The notes beneath the pieces were generated by a model. That model worked only from the letters and a program-made list of their open reading frames with translations, was not told the origin of the DNA and ran no database searches. Both the position numbers and the translations under genes were made by a program. From positions 1-43,260 of the forward strand of contig JAGALZ010000016.1 in the NCBI GenBank assembly GCA_017848055.1: 43,260 bases of DNA, in the 5' to 3' direction. Shown piece after piece: positions 34,621 to 41,447 of the stretch (positions are counted from its first letter, which is position 1; every line of letters begins with the position of its first letter). Origin of the DNA: Oscillospiraceae bacterium (GTDB taxonomy: Bacteria; Bacillota; Clostridia; Oscillospirales; Ruminococcaceae).

Positions 34621-36915
34621 ATGAAAAAGAAGATACCGTACGGCGCTACTGTGTTCTTTTTGTCGTTCTTCTGCTTTTTTATAGCAGTAATGCCCGTAAT
34701 GATAAGCGGCAACGGTCTCTTCACCTTCTACTCAGATTACAATAAGCAGGACCTGGAGTTTATGTCCAATACCCATTATGCACTTAGAAACGGTGGGCTC
34801 GGTTGGGACTGGTTCACCGATTTGGGCTCCGCTCATCTTGAATCCTATAGCTATTATGGGCTGGGAAGTCCGTTCTTCTGGATTATGATGATACTTCCTG
34901 AAAAACTGCTTTTGCCTGCAATGCCTGTTATGCTCTGCATAAAGACGGCAACAGCCTCGCTTACGGCGTATCTCTTTATAAGACGTTTTTCCTGTACGAA
35001 GGAAGCCGCCGCAGTAGGCGGTATACTGTACGGCTTTTCCGGCTTTGCTCTGTACAACGTTATTTTTTATCACTTCCACGACGCAATCGCGCTGTTTCCG
35101 CTTCTGCTTCTGGCGGTTGAAATGGCTGTCAGCGACGGCAAGAAAGGTGTTTTTGCAATTGTAACGGCACTGTGTGCCTGCGTCAATTTCTATTTCTTCT
35201 TCGGACAGGTCTTATTTGTACTTATATATATCGCAATAAGGACAACGGACAAGACCTTTTCTCTGAATATTAAAAAGTTCGGATTTCTTGCGGCAGAGGC
35301 AGTTATAGGCACGCTTATGGCGGGAGTTATACTGTACCCCGGATTTGTTGCGGTTTCATCAAGCGGCAGGGCAGGGGAAACAATCGCTTTGAGCGACTTT
35401 TTCCTCTACGACGGTATTGGCTTTTATTTCAGATATCTCCAGCAGCTTATTATGTCGCCTGACCCCTGTCTTGTCTCAAATCTTATCGAGACACCGAAGT
35501 ACAAGTTTGGCTCTCTTGCGATGTATCTTCCTGTGTTTTCGGTTGTGTTTGCGGCCTCGTATATCCGCAGAAACAAAAAAAGCTGGGAAACAAAACTCAT
35601 ACTTCTGTCGCTTATAATATCGCTTGTACCTGTGCTTAATTCGGCGTTCTCGTTGTTCAATTCAAATTATTATGCAAGATGGCTGTATATGCCGCTGCTT
35701 GTTATTTGCCTTATGACATCAAAGGTTATCGACAACCCCGACAAGCACCCGATAAAATCCAGCTTTGCGGTAGTGACGGGGCTGTTTCTGGCGTATTCGG
35801 CGTATCTGATAATTACCTTTGACAAGGTAGATACACTTCTTGCGGTAGCTCAGTTTGCTTCATCGGCAGTTATGTATATTATGCTGGCGATTGTTGTGTT
35901 CAGGCTAAAGCGTGACAAGCTGTTTCAGCTTAACTGCGTAAGTTTTGCGGCAGTGGGTGCGATAATCCTCTCCTGCAGCTTTGTTTGGTCATCGCTGTCG
36001 CTTGATATGCACAGAGAGCTTATTGTGAATAACTACAAGCCACAGACGATGGATAAATACCGCAGTGAAAATTTTGAAAGAGTCGAGCTTATAGACGCCT
36101 ACAGCAATTTCAATATGTTTTGGCACCTGCCATCGAGTAAGTCTTACATCAGTCTGTGCAACGATTCTATAGCTGAGCTGTACGGAGTTCTTGGCGAGGA
36201 GTACTCTGTCGGCGGAAGCTATAACAGCTCGGCATACCCGCTCCGTGGACTTTTCTCGATTAGGTACGTAATTGATGACGTTACACCAACCGACTCATCG
36301 CTGACTGACAAGACGGGCGAGCTTACGGGCTTTATGGGCTGTACATACAAAGGTACGGCGGGCGACTTCTATATCTATGAAAACAGGCACTTTGTGCCTA
36401 TGGGCTTTACTTACGACAGCTACTGCACATACGAAGACCTTGAAATGATAAATGGCATCGAGCTTCGCTCAATGCTTCTGCTTGAAGCTGTGCTTTTGAC
36501 TGACGAGCAGGCAGAAACGTATGCAGGTAATATGCACAGGTTTGATATCTCACAGCTTGAGTATTCGACGGATAGGTACTATGAGCTTTGCAAAGAACGT
36601 GCGGCTCAGTCCTGCGACGGCTTTGAGGCAAGCTCTGACGGATTTTCTGCACACATTACGCTCGACAAGCAAAAGCTTGTGTTCTTCTCTGTTCCGTATG
36701 ATGACGGTTTTACTGCCTATGTCAACGGCGCTAAGGTCGGTATAGAAAAGGTGTCAGGCGGACTTATGGCAATACCTTGCCAGGTGGGGGATAATGAGAT
36801 TGAAGTAGTTTACCGTTCCCAGAGCTTTATGGCGGGACTTGCAATTTCTGCTTCAGGATTTGTGCTTTACATATTATATCTTGCATTATGTACCAAAAAG
36901 AAAAAACAGCAATAA
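34621..36915 (+). CDS. YfhO-family membrane protein (putative surface-glycolipid glycosyltransferase)
   Basis: About 764 residues from ATG 34621 (GAGGAGG 6-9 nt upstream; GTG 34603 overlaps the SD). The N-terminal two thirds hold about a dozen TM segments with the YfhO pattern: FTFYSDYNKQDLEF, the Asp-containing first outer loop typical of GT-C enzymes, then LGWDWFTDLGSAHLESYSYYGLGSPF. The C-terminal third is a soluble extracellular beta-rich domain with one last TM near the end. Members of the family add sugars to teichoic acids or lipids from lipid-linked donors. The substrate here is unknown. It lies next to the pilin genes but has its own promoter. Confidence 0.85.
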   Translation: MKKKIPYGATVFFLSFFCFFIAVMPVMISGNGLFTFYSDYNKQDLEFMSNTHYALRNGGLGWDWFTDLGSAHLESYSYYGLGSPFFWIMMILPEKLLLPAMPVMLCIKTATASLTAYLFIRRFSCTKEAAAVGGILYGFSGFALYNVIFYHFHDAIALFPLLLLAVEMAVSDGKKGVFAIVTALCACVNFYFFFGQVLFVLIYIAIRTTDKTFSLNIKKFGFLAAEAVIGTLMAGVILYPGFVAVSSSGRAGETIALSDFFLYDGIGFYFRYLQQLIMSPDPCLVSNLIETPKYKFGSLAMYLPVFSVVFAASYIRRNKKSWETKLILLSLIISLVPVLNSAFSLFNSNYYARWLYMPLLVICLMTSKVIDNPDKHPIKSSFAVVTGLFLAYSAYLIITFDKVDTLLAVAQFASSAVMYIMLAIVVFRLKRDKLFQLNCVSFAAVGAIILSCSFVWSSLSLDMHRELIVNNYKPQTMDKYRSENFERVELIDAYSNFNMFWHLPSSKSYISLCNDSIAELYGVLGEEYSVGGSYNSSAYPLRGLFSIRYVIDDVTPTDSSLTDKTGELTGFMGCTYKGTAGDFYIYENRHFVPMGFTYDSYCTYEDLEMINGIELRSMLLLEAVLLTDEQAETYAGNMHRFDISQLEYSTDRYYELCKERAAQSCDGFEASSDGFSAHITLDKQKLVFFSVPYDDGFTAYVNGAKVGIEKVSGGLMAIPCQVGDNEIEVVYRSQSFMAGLAISASGFVLYILYLALCTKKKKQQ

Positions 36916-36946
36916 AAAAACAGCTACCGGAAGGGTAGCTGTTTTT
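36916..36946. terminator. Bidirectional terminator
   Basis: Perfect 13-nt arms (AAAAACAGCTACC / GGTAGCTGTTTTT) with a 5-nt loop between convergent genes. Confidence 0.93.
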
Positions 36947-36955
36947 GTGTGTGGA

Positions 36956-37438
36956 TTATTCCTCGTCCGCGATAGAAGCGATAGCTTCCTTAGCCTTTTC
37001 GGAAACGTCGCCGTTCTGAGCCTTGAGTAAATCTCTGATTTCCTCGAGAAGTGCAACGTCATCAGGCTTCTTTGGTGGTTCAGCAGGAGCTTCTTCCTTC
37101 TTGCGCTTGAAGGAGTTGATAGCCTTAACGAGCAGGAAGATGCAGAATGCTGTGATGAGGAAGGTGATAGTATTCTGGATGAAGTTACCAAAAGCGATAA
37201 ATGGCTTGCTTCCCCACGGAACAGTAACACCGAGTGTGGTGAAATTGATACCTGCCATAACCATTCCTATGAACGGCATGAAGATATCGTCAACGAGTGA
37301 TTTTACGATTGCTGTAAAAGCACTACCGATAATCATACCGACTGCAAGGTCGATTACGTTACCTCTTGCGATAAATTCCTTGAATTCACCGAAGAAGCCG
37401 CCGGTCTTCTTGAGAATGTTTTTATCCTTTTTTGCCAT
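36956..37438 (-). CDS. mscL: Large-conductance mechanosensitive channel
   Basis: 160 residues from ATG 37438 (GGAGGG just upstream); the longer reading frame would start inside the -10 hexamer. It carries the MscL signature EFIARGNVIDLAVGMIIGSA, followed by the first TM helix, a periplasmic loop, the second TM helix (FLITAFCIFLLVKAINSF) and a charged C-terminal bundle that is longer than usual (PPKKPDDVALLEEIRDLLK). It releases solutes on hypo-osmotic shock. Confidence 0.97.
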   Translation of the reverse strand: MAKKDKNILKKTGGFFGEFKEFIARGNVIDLAVGMIIGSAFTAIVKSLVDDIFMPFIGMVMAGINFTTLGVTVPWGSKPFIAFGNFIQNTITFLITAFCIFLLVKAINSFKRKKEEAPAEPPKKPDDVALLEEIRDLLKAQNGDVSEKAKEAIASIADEE

Positions 37439-37470
37439 AGTGGTATCCCTCCGTTTAATCTTATAAGTCA

Positions 37471-37499
37471 ATTATAGCACCGTAAGGTGAAAAAATCAA
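37471..37499 (-). promoter_or_regulatory. Promoter of mscL
   Basis: Minus strand TTGATT (37494-37499), 17-nt spacer, TGC-TATAAT (TATAAT 37471-37476). Confidence 0.8.
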
Positions 37500-37566
37500 C
37501 AACTTTCGACTCTTTTTGCATTTGAAATTTATATATGAACTTTTTGTAAACAAAGCACATGGGTAC

Positions 37567-37595
37567 TTGAAATTTTCAGAAAAAGCTGATATAAT
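37567..37595 (+). promoter_or_regulatory. Promoter of the tRNA-Gln genes
   Basis: TTGAAA (37567-37572), 17-nt spacer, TATAAT (37590-37595), 24 nt upstream of the first tRNA. Confidence 0.8.
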
Positions 37596-37618
37596 ATTAA
37601 AGCGTTGAGGAACAACAC

Positions 37619-37694
37619 TGGGGTATAGCCAAGCGGTAAGGCAGTGGACTCTGACTCCACCATTCCAAAGGTTCGAATCCTTTTACCCCAACCA
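37619..37694 (+). tRNA. tRNA-Gln (anticodon CTG)
   Basis: A complete cloverleaf: acceptor stem TGGGGTA/TACCCCA, anticodon stem GTGGA/TCCAC with loop CTCTGAC (anticodon CTG), T arm AAAGG-TTCGAAT-CCTTT, discriminator A and an encoded CCA. It reads CAG. Confidence 0.95.
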
Positions 37695-37754
37695 TTTTCG
37701 ATAAGCCGTCAGATTCTGGCGGCTTATGTATTATCACATCCGGGCTTTACTTAC

Positions 37755-37829
37755 TGCCCCGTAGCCAAGTGGTAAGGCAACGGACTTTGACTCCGTCACT
37801 CGTGCGTTCGAGTCGCACCGGGGCAACCA
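37755..37829 (+). tRNA. tRNA-Gln (anticodon TTG)
   Basis: Acceptor TGCCCCG/CGGGGCA, anticodon stem ACGGA/TCCGT with loop CTTTGAC (anticodon TTG), T arm with GTTCGAG, discriminator A and encoded CCA. It reads CAA/CAG. Its 3' end is where the accessory region begins and could be the attachment site of the element to the right; the second copy of such a site would lie outside the window. Confidence 0.95.
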
Positions 37830-37834
37830 TTACA

Positions 37835-38224
37835 CTTATCGAAGTGCTGAGCAAAGCATATATCAAATGATACAGGTTTTGCTCAACACTCCATAAGGAG
37901 TGCTGAGGTTATTGTATTGTACTGCAGCGTGAACTGCAGGATTCGTTTTATTATTGCAGTCACTATTGACCTCGGCAGGCAGCTTATCGTTATAGATGAG
38001 CTTAGTGACCCTTTGGAACGTCGGTAGACCTTTTCTGGCTAGGTTGAGTTTGCTTCGTATATTGTAATGCTGCATAGTCTGCAGGACTTGAAGCTATCCG
38101 CCATTACGGCACAGTCCCTATAAGCGACCAAACGCTTTAGGTGAAAGATGTACTGATGTTCTAAGCCGCAGTGATTATTTCTTGCACACTGCGAGCTGTT
38201 CAGTTGTCAAGGTACTGCAAGGGT
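37835..38224 (-). other. Apparently structured non-coding region beside the tRNAs
   Basis: No convincing protein gene is seen here. Several hairpins are packed together: 37849-37884 (7-bp + 7-bp stem), CTCAACACTCC/GGAGTGCTGAG just after it, CTGCAG/CTGCAG near 37922-37939, a 7-bp GTCACTA/TAGTGAC pair that encloses an 8-bp hairpin, CCTA-AAGCG with CGCTT-A-TAGG near 38120, and CGCAGTG/CACTGCG near 38190. In three of four informative stems across 37835-38275 an A-C mismatch on the plus strand becomes a G-U pair on the minus strand, so the minus strand is the more likely RNA. One stem (AGCTTATC/GATGAGCT) favours plus. Confidence 0.45.
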
Positions 38225-38418
38225 AAAAAATAAAAGTACTTTCTCGTGTAGCTGTTACTTATCGAGAAAGCACTTGACAAATCTATTCTAGCTGTGATAT
38301 ACTTATCACAACGGGATAGCGGCAGGTTTCTCGGATAAGTTGGTAGCTTTCCGAAATTCCGATTTTAGTTTTTCTTGCCGGAAAAACTAAAATCAGCACG
38401 TCTATTTCATATCCTATT
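38225..38418 (-). ncRNA. Candidate minus-strand small RNA (about 190 nt)
   Basis: A consensus minus-strand promoter (38425-38453) is followed by sequence without a reading frame or SD. It contains a 14-bp hairpin (GATTTTAGTTTTTC / GAAAAACTAAAATC) whose loop CGGCA is complementary to TGCCG about 45 nt further on (possible pseudoknot). A hairpin TGTGATA/TATCACA follows. A terminator-type stem (AAGTGCTTTCTCG / CGAGAAAGTACTT on the minus strand, with a G-U pair, then TTTTATTTTTT) ends it near 38225. Continuation into 37835-38224 as a longer RNA of about 580 nt is possible if the terminator is leaky. Class unknown. Confidence 0.55.
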
Positions 38419-38424
38419 TTTATC

Positions 38425-38453
38425 ATTATAGCACATATTTTTTCTTATGTCAA
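38425..38453 (-). promoter_or_regulatory. Promoter of the candidate small RNA
   Basis: Minus strand TTGACA (38448-38453), 17-nt spacer, TATAAT (38425-38430): perfect hexamers with no coding sequence downstream. Confidence 0.85.
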
Positions 38454-38496
38454 GGGGAAAGTGCAGAAAATAATAGGATTTTATATTAAATCACAT

Positions 38497-38532
38497 AAAA
38501 AAGCACACACATTACTATGTGCGTGTTTTTTT
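38497..38532. terminator. Terminator-like hairpin at the left edge of the island
   Basis: Arms CACACACAT and ATGTGCGTG (one mismatch) flanked by AAAAAAG and TTTTTTT, so it could act in both directions. Confidence 0.65.
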
Positions 38533-38546
38533 ATTACCTGTTATCT

Positions 38547-38565
38547 GTGTGTCTTTATGACACAC
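38547..38565. promoter_or_regulatory. Island palindrome, copy 1 (GTGTGTC-N5-GACACAC)
   Basis: Seven-base arms around TTTAT. It has the same arms and the same spacer (reverse-complement) as the copies at 40066 and 41421. It lies just after the terminator of the AbiEi-like gene, without a clear promoter next to it. Confidence 0.75.
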
Positions 38566-38575
38566 TTTGTTTGTT

Positions 38576-38586
38576 TTCTGACAGAA
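38576..38586. repeat. Island palindrome TTCTG-A-CAGAA
   Basis: An 11-bp palindrome. Related copies lie at 40094-40104, 42373-42385 and 42534-42543. Here and at 40094 it sits between a terminator and a GTGTGTC palindrome. Confidence 0.65.
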
Positions 38587-38587
38587 T

Positions 38588-38620
38588 AAAAAACTGCATA
38601 CCACCAATGGCAGTATGCAG
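38588..38620 (-). terminator. Terminator of the AbiEi-like gene
   Basis: On the minus strand, CTGCATAC and GTATGCAG arms with inner CC/GG pairs, followed by TTTTTT. Confidence 0.9.
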
Positions 38621-38626
38621 CACAGC

Positions 38627-39052
38627 TTATCCGTAGAAGCTCTTGGCATCTTCGCTTATCTCGTTAAAGCGTTCAAGATTATCCGATTCAATTTCAAGAC
38701 CGTCATAGCTCATATTGTTACTGAAAAAATAGTTGCTTAATGCTGTGTAGAGAGCCTGAAGGTCAACTCTGACACTTCGCAGCATATCATTTATAGTCTG
38801 ACTTACAGTAGTGCAATATACTCCTGCAATCTTGGTGAACTTAATGCTGTCACGTGACTCGAGGATACAGCACTCTATGTTTTCGGATTCCAACGGCTTG
38901 GTGGAATACACTTCAATAGTCTTTTCTCCGTAATAGCCATCGAACAGGTTGTGAAGCTCAAGAGCTGACGTGCCACGCAGAATCAAATCTGTACCGGCAA
39001 CGGCATTGGTAAGCCACTCTTGATTTGTTATAAAATCATCACTTGTTATCAT
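38627..39052 (-). CDS. AbiEi-like protein without HTH domain (putative antitoxin)
   Basis: A 141-residue protein. The region LILRGTSALELHNLFDGYYGEKTIEVYSTKPLES, followed by a Gly-Val-Tyr strand and a TINDMLRSVRVD helix, resembles the C-terminal part of AbiEi antitoxins of type IV toxin-antitoxin systems (GxxSALxLHxLF, then the erTLxDML pattern). The N-terminal winged helix of AbiEi, which binds DNA, is absent. If it is an antitoxin, another protein must do the DNA binding. It is encoded downstream of, not before, the AbiEii-like toxin, separated by a promoter and a palindrome. The assignment is by pattern only. Confidence 0.55.
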   Translation of the reverse strand: MITSDDFITNQEWLTNAVAGTDLILRGTSALELHNLFDGYYGEKTIEVYSTKPLESENIECCILESRDSIKFTKIAGVYCTTVSQTINDMLRSVRVDLQALYTALSNYFFSNNMSYDGLEIESDNLERFNEISEDAKSFYG

Positions 39053-39083
39053 CGTAGCACACCTTCTTTCTTACGTCCAATTA

Positions 39084-39103
39084 GTGTGTACTCAAGGACA
39101 CAC
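39084..39103. promoter_or_regulatory. Island palindrome, diverged copy (GTGTGT-N8-ACACAC)
   Basis: Six-base arms around ACTCAAGG, located between the -10 (39121-39126) and the SD of the AbiEi-like gene. This is the place where a bound repressor would block transcription. Confidence 0.6.
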
Positions 39104-39120
39104 ATTTACCTTCCAATAAT

Positions 39121-39149
39121 ATTATATCACACTTAAATCCAAAAAACAA
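39121..39149 (-). promoter_or_regulatory. Promoter of the AbiEi-like gene
   Basis: Minus strand TTGTTT (39144-39149), 17-nt spacer, TATAAT (39121-39126). Confidence 0.65.
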
Positions 39150-39160
39150 GTATATCGCAG

Positions 39161-40003
39161 TTAAATCGTTTTTGATACATTTGGATTAGTCAAATCCAAA
39201 TAGTCAGTTTCGTTCTTATTTGGTTTTGGTTCGATGTTTTCAATCCATCCTTTCTGATTCGCATCCCAGAGCATATTTGTTTTTCTGTAGATAAATGGTT
39301 CCAAAAAGGATTTGACCTCACAATATATTTTTTCAAAATTAGGCTTTCTTTCTATCCCTCTTAACATATCATATGCATGTTGCAACTCGTTAGTCTTATT
39401 CAAAAATCCATCGAACGTTCCGATAGTCCTGTTATGGTTCTGAATATTATTATAAATATCATTGATATCTATACTAACACAATGCATCAGTGCGTATACA
39501 TCAATCAAATCTTTCGTCCGGTGTTTATAGACTAAATCTGATGAAATGCATACCAGCTTATCAGCTAATATTTCGTCAACGTTCACACCACGTATTACGG
39601 CTTCTCCGTAGTAGTAGTCTCGACATCCGGTAAGTTTAAGAATATCGATATCCATTGATATTACTTTTTGTTTTGTATCTTTATGATAGACCACAAAACC
39701 TGCAGAGCGATTTTCACCGTATTCTCTGCTGACTTCAACATAATACGAATCAGTCATACCATCAAGTGCGTTCTGAATCTCTTTTCGTATCAACTCAGTT
39801 GACGGAGGATTCCCATACCAGTTAGCATCAATATCTTTCGTGCCTCTTACCACATCTGTGTACCCGTTCTCAGCAAGGATTAGTTTGGTAATCAGAGCTC
39901 CCTTAAAAACAATAGGGGCATCTGAAGATGATATGCGAGAGGATATTTCGTATATGATTTTTTCTTTGGCACTTATGTTTGTTTTTGTATCATATTCAGT
40001 CAT
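39161..40003 (-). CDS. AbiEii-like nucleotidyltransferase (type IV toxin family)
   Basis: 280 residues from ATG 40003 (GAAGGAG as SD; the longer frame lacks one). It has the nucleotidyltransferase motifs of the AbiEii/AbiGii family: FKGALITKLIL (Lys34-Gly35) and RGTKDIDANW (Arg53, Asp57, Asp59) for the metal site. SMDIDILKLTG (Asp118, Asp120) gives the third acidic position, and ADKLVCISSDLVYKHRTKDLIDVYAL (Lys149, Lys164-Asp165) matches the later motif. Such enzymes add nucleotides to tRNA or other targets and are toxic when not neutralised. The core looks intact. The usual partner gene order is reversed here. Confidence 0.75.
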   Translation of the reverse strand: MTEYDTKTNISAKEKIIYEISSRISSSDAPIVFKGALITKLILAENGYTDVVRGTKDIDANWYGNPPSTELIRKEIQNALDGMTDSYYVEVSREYGENRSAGFVVYHKDTKQKVISMDIDILKLTGCRDYYYGEAVIRGVNVDEILADKLVCISSDLVYKHRTKDLIDVYALMHCVSIDINDIYNNIQNHNRTIGTFDGFLNKTNELQHAYDMLRGIERKPNFEKIYCEVKSFLEPFIYRKTNMLWDANQKGWIENIEPKPNKNETDYLDLTNPNVSKTI

Positions 40004-40030
40004 CGTATTTTTCTCCTTCGGCTTTTGTAC

Positions 40031-40088
40031 ATTATAACACTTCAATGCTGTGTTCGTCAACAGCAAAGTGTGTCATAAAGACACACTT
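40031..40088 (-). promoter_or_regulatory. Promoter and palindrome upstream of the AbiEii-like gene (module copy 1)
   Basis: Reading on the minus strand: AAGTGTGTC-N5-GACACACTT (40066-40088, 9-bp arms), a 5-nt gap, TTGACG (40055-40060), 18-nt spacer, TATAAT (40031-40036). A nearly identical block lies at 41388-41447. Confidence 0.85.
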
Positions 40089-40093
40089 GCAGT

Positions 40094-40104
40094 TTCCGTC
40101 AGAA
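40094..40104. repeat. Island palindrome TTCCG-T-CAGAA
   Basis: One base off the TTCTG-W-CAGAA form. It sits between the terminator of the HipA-like gene and the GTGTGTC palindrome. Confidence 0.55.
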
Positions 40105-40105
40105 T

Positions 40106-40140
40106 AAAAAATGCTGTATACCTGTCTAAAGGCATACAGC
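40106..40140 (-). terminator. Terminator of the HipA-like gene
   Basis: Minus strand GCTGTATGCC / GGTATACAGC (one G-U pair) followed by ATTTTTT. The bases after the stem match those after the AbiEi-like terminator (TTTTTTATTCTG). Confidence 0.88.
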
Positions 40141-40146
40141 GTTTTT

Positions 40147-41097
40147 TTATCGTCCACGAGAAGATGTATCCTCTAACAGCTCATCAAGCTCGTCGTTGCA
40201 TACGTTCAGAGCTTCAGCTCTTTGCAACTGCTTCAGAGAAAAGTCGAGTATGAGTTCCTTTCTTGCTGAAAGAATTGTTTTGGCGAATTGCTTGTACTCG
40301 TCAGAAACACCTGGTGTCTCATCTATGATATTTGCAATTTTCTCCATATCGAGCTTTTGACAGATACGCTTCAATGCTTCATCACAGTCATAATTCTGAT
40401 GAGAAGATATAAAGTCAAAGTAATTGATTCGTTTTCCGTTTTGTGCGATTGAAGATGTAGGTCTATTATACACTCTATCGTGAAGGACGCCCTTATTTGT
40501 AGTTACATCTTTCATAAACTCACTTGTTGCTTGAGGAAATAAACTGCTACCGCAATCATAGACCGGTGCAAGCTCCATCTCGTCTGTCTGAGAGTTGTAC
40601 AAGAAGCCCCAATTACCATTGTGTCTATCCCAATTTCCTATAAGAGCATCAACGATGAACATATCCCAAAAACGTTTGGTAAGTTCCTCGCTATCTATTG
40701 CTGTCTGATACTCAAATGTGTCAAGAATGTCTGACAGCTCCGTTCCGTAACCGTTTCGTTCCGAATCAATCACTTGGTTTTTCAGCGAAGCGAAATCTTG
40801 TAGCACAAGACCATTTACTGCAAAGTCTTTGCAAGCTACAACAGTTTTTGTTTTTCCTTGTTCTGTCTTGTATGTTCCGAGCATTACCTGTTGAACGGGA
40901 ATACCTACACTCTCAAAAATCTTACAACCTATATACTCTGAGATGCAGCTATTAGTATAGCTAATGCCATCGGTTTTTGTAGGCGGTGTAGGAAATTTGA
41001 GCATATATAGTTCGCCGTTATACAGTACAGAAATCTTACTGCCGTTTGCACCGGCATAAGCTTTGTTCCTTCTCGGAAGGGAAGTAAAATCTATCAA
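40147..41097 (-). CDS. HipA-like serine/threonine kinase (catalytic domain only)
   Basis: A 316-residue HipA-family kinase: an ATP-binding N-lobe (ISVLYNGELYMLKFP, Lys34), IGNWDRHNGNWGFLYN with catalytic Asp157 and Asn162, and PVYDCGSSLFP with metal ligand Asp181. Compared with E. coli HipA it lacks the first, HipB-contacting subdomain, as in CtkA- or HipT-like short kinases. HipA-type toxins phosphorylate tRNA synthetases or related targets and stop growth. The gene overlaps the upstream 88-residue gene by 4 nt. No HipB-type HTH protein is encoded nearby, so the small protein is the only obvious partner. Confidence 0.82.
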   Translation of the reverse strand: MIDFTSLPRRNKAYAGANGSKISVLYNGELYMLKFPTPPTKTDGISYTNSCISEYIGCKIFESVGIPVQQVMLGTYKTEQGKTKTVVACKDFAVNGLVLQDFASLKNQVIDSERNGYGTELSDILDTFEYQTAIDSEELTKRFWDMFIVDALIGNWDRHNGNWGFLYNSQTDEMELAPVYDCGSSLFPQATSEFMKDVTTNKGVLHDRVYNRPTSSIAQNGKRINYFDFISSHQNYDCDEALKRICQKLDMEKIANIIDETPGVSDEYKQFAKTILSARKELILDFSLKQLQRAEALNVCNDELDELLEDTSSRGR

Positions 41098-41360
41098 AGC
41101 TCCTCCGTCCTTTCCATACGCAGATACTTTTCACGGAGATACCAGGCTTGTTCTGATGTAATGTATTGGTCTACTTCGGCACAATTTATGTTGCTCTGAA
41201 GCTCGCAGTAGTCACAGTCCCAATCTGATTTTTTACCGCCGTTGTCGATAATCTCCCAGGTCTTTATCATCTGCTCTATAGATTCCTTGAGAAGTGGAGG
41301 GAGTCCCTGCTCTAAATAGCTTTTATCAAGCGGACGTCCTGTTTCATCGTATTCAGACAT
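41094..41360 (-). CDS. Small partner protein of the HipA-like kinase
   Basis: An 88-residue acidic protein, not an HTH. It is predicted to be mostly helical (SYLEQGLPPLLKESIEQMIKTW, then YITSEQAWYLREKYLRMERT) with a central Cys cluster (CDYC, then C about 8 residues later) that could bind a metal. It is translationally coupled to the kinase gene (ATGA overlap) and has the SD AGGAGG. The position suggests an antitoxin or regulatory subunit, but no family is recognised. It is transcribed from the promoter module at 41388-41447. Confidence 0.7.
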   Translation of the reverse strand: MSEYDETGRPLDKSYLEQGLPPLLKESIEQMIKTWEIIDNGGKKSDWDCDYCELQSNINCAEVDQYITSEQAWYLREKYLRMERTEEL

Positions 41361-41387
41361 TGCTGTACCTCCTTTGGCTTTTTGTAT

Positions 41388-41447
41388 ATTATATCACTTC
41401 AATGCTGTGTTCGTCAACCGTAAAGTGTGTCATAAAGACACACTTTA
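41388..41447 (-). promoter_or_regulatory. Promoter and palindrome upstream of the kinase pair (module copy 2)
   Basis: Minus strand: TAAAGTGTGTC-N5-GACACACTTTA (41421-41447, 11-bp arms), TTGACG (41412-41417), 18-nt spacer, TATAAT (41388-41393). It matches copy 1 almost base for base over about 70 bp. The palindrome includes the stop codon of the upstream gene. Confidence 0.85.

Noticed and set aside
37863..38075. 70-codon minus-strand frame beside the tRNAs
   Set aside because: No SD, and it lies across several hairpins whose pairing is better explained by a structured RNA; no protein motif. A family match would change this view.
38274..38303. Plus-strand promoter-like TTGACA-18-TATACT inside the candidate small RNA
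   Set aside because: It overlaps stems of the minus-strand RNA and no plus-strand gene or terminator follows, so it is probably coincidental, though it is a good match.
38497..41447. Type III toxin-antitoxin RNA repeats
   Set aside because: The GTGTGTC palindromes are dispersed at promoters and not tandem, and no ToxN-like endoribonuclease gene is present.
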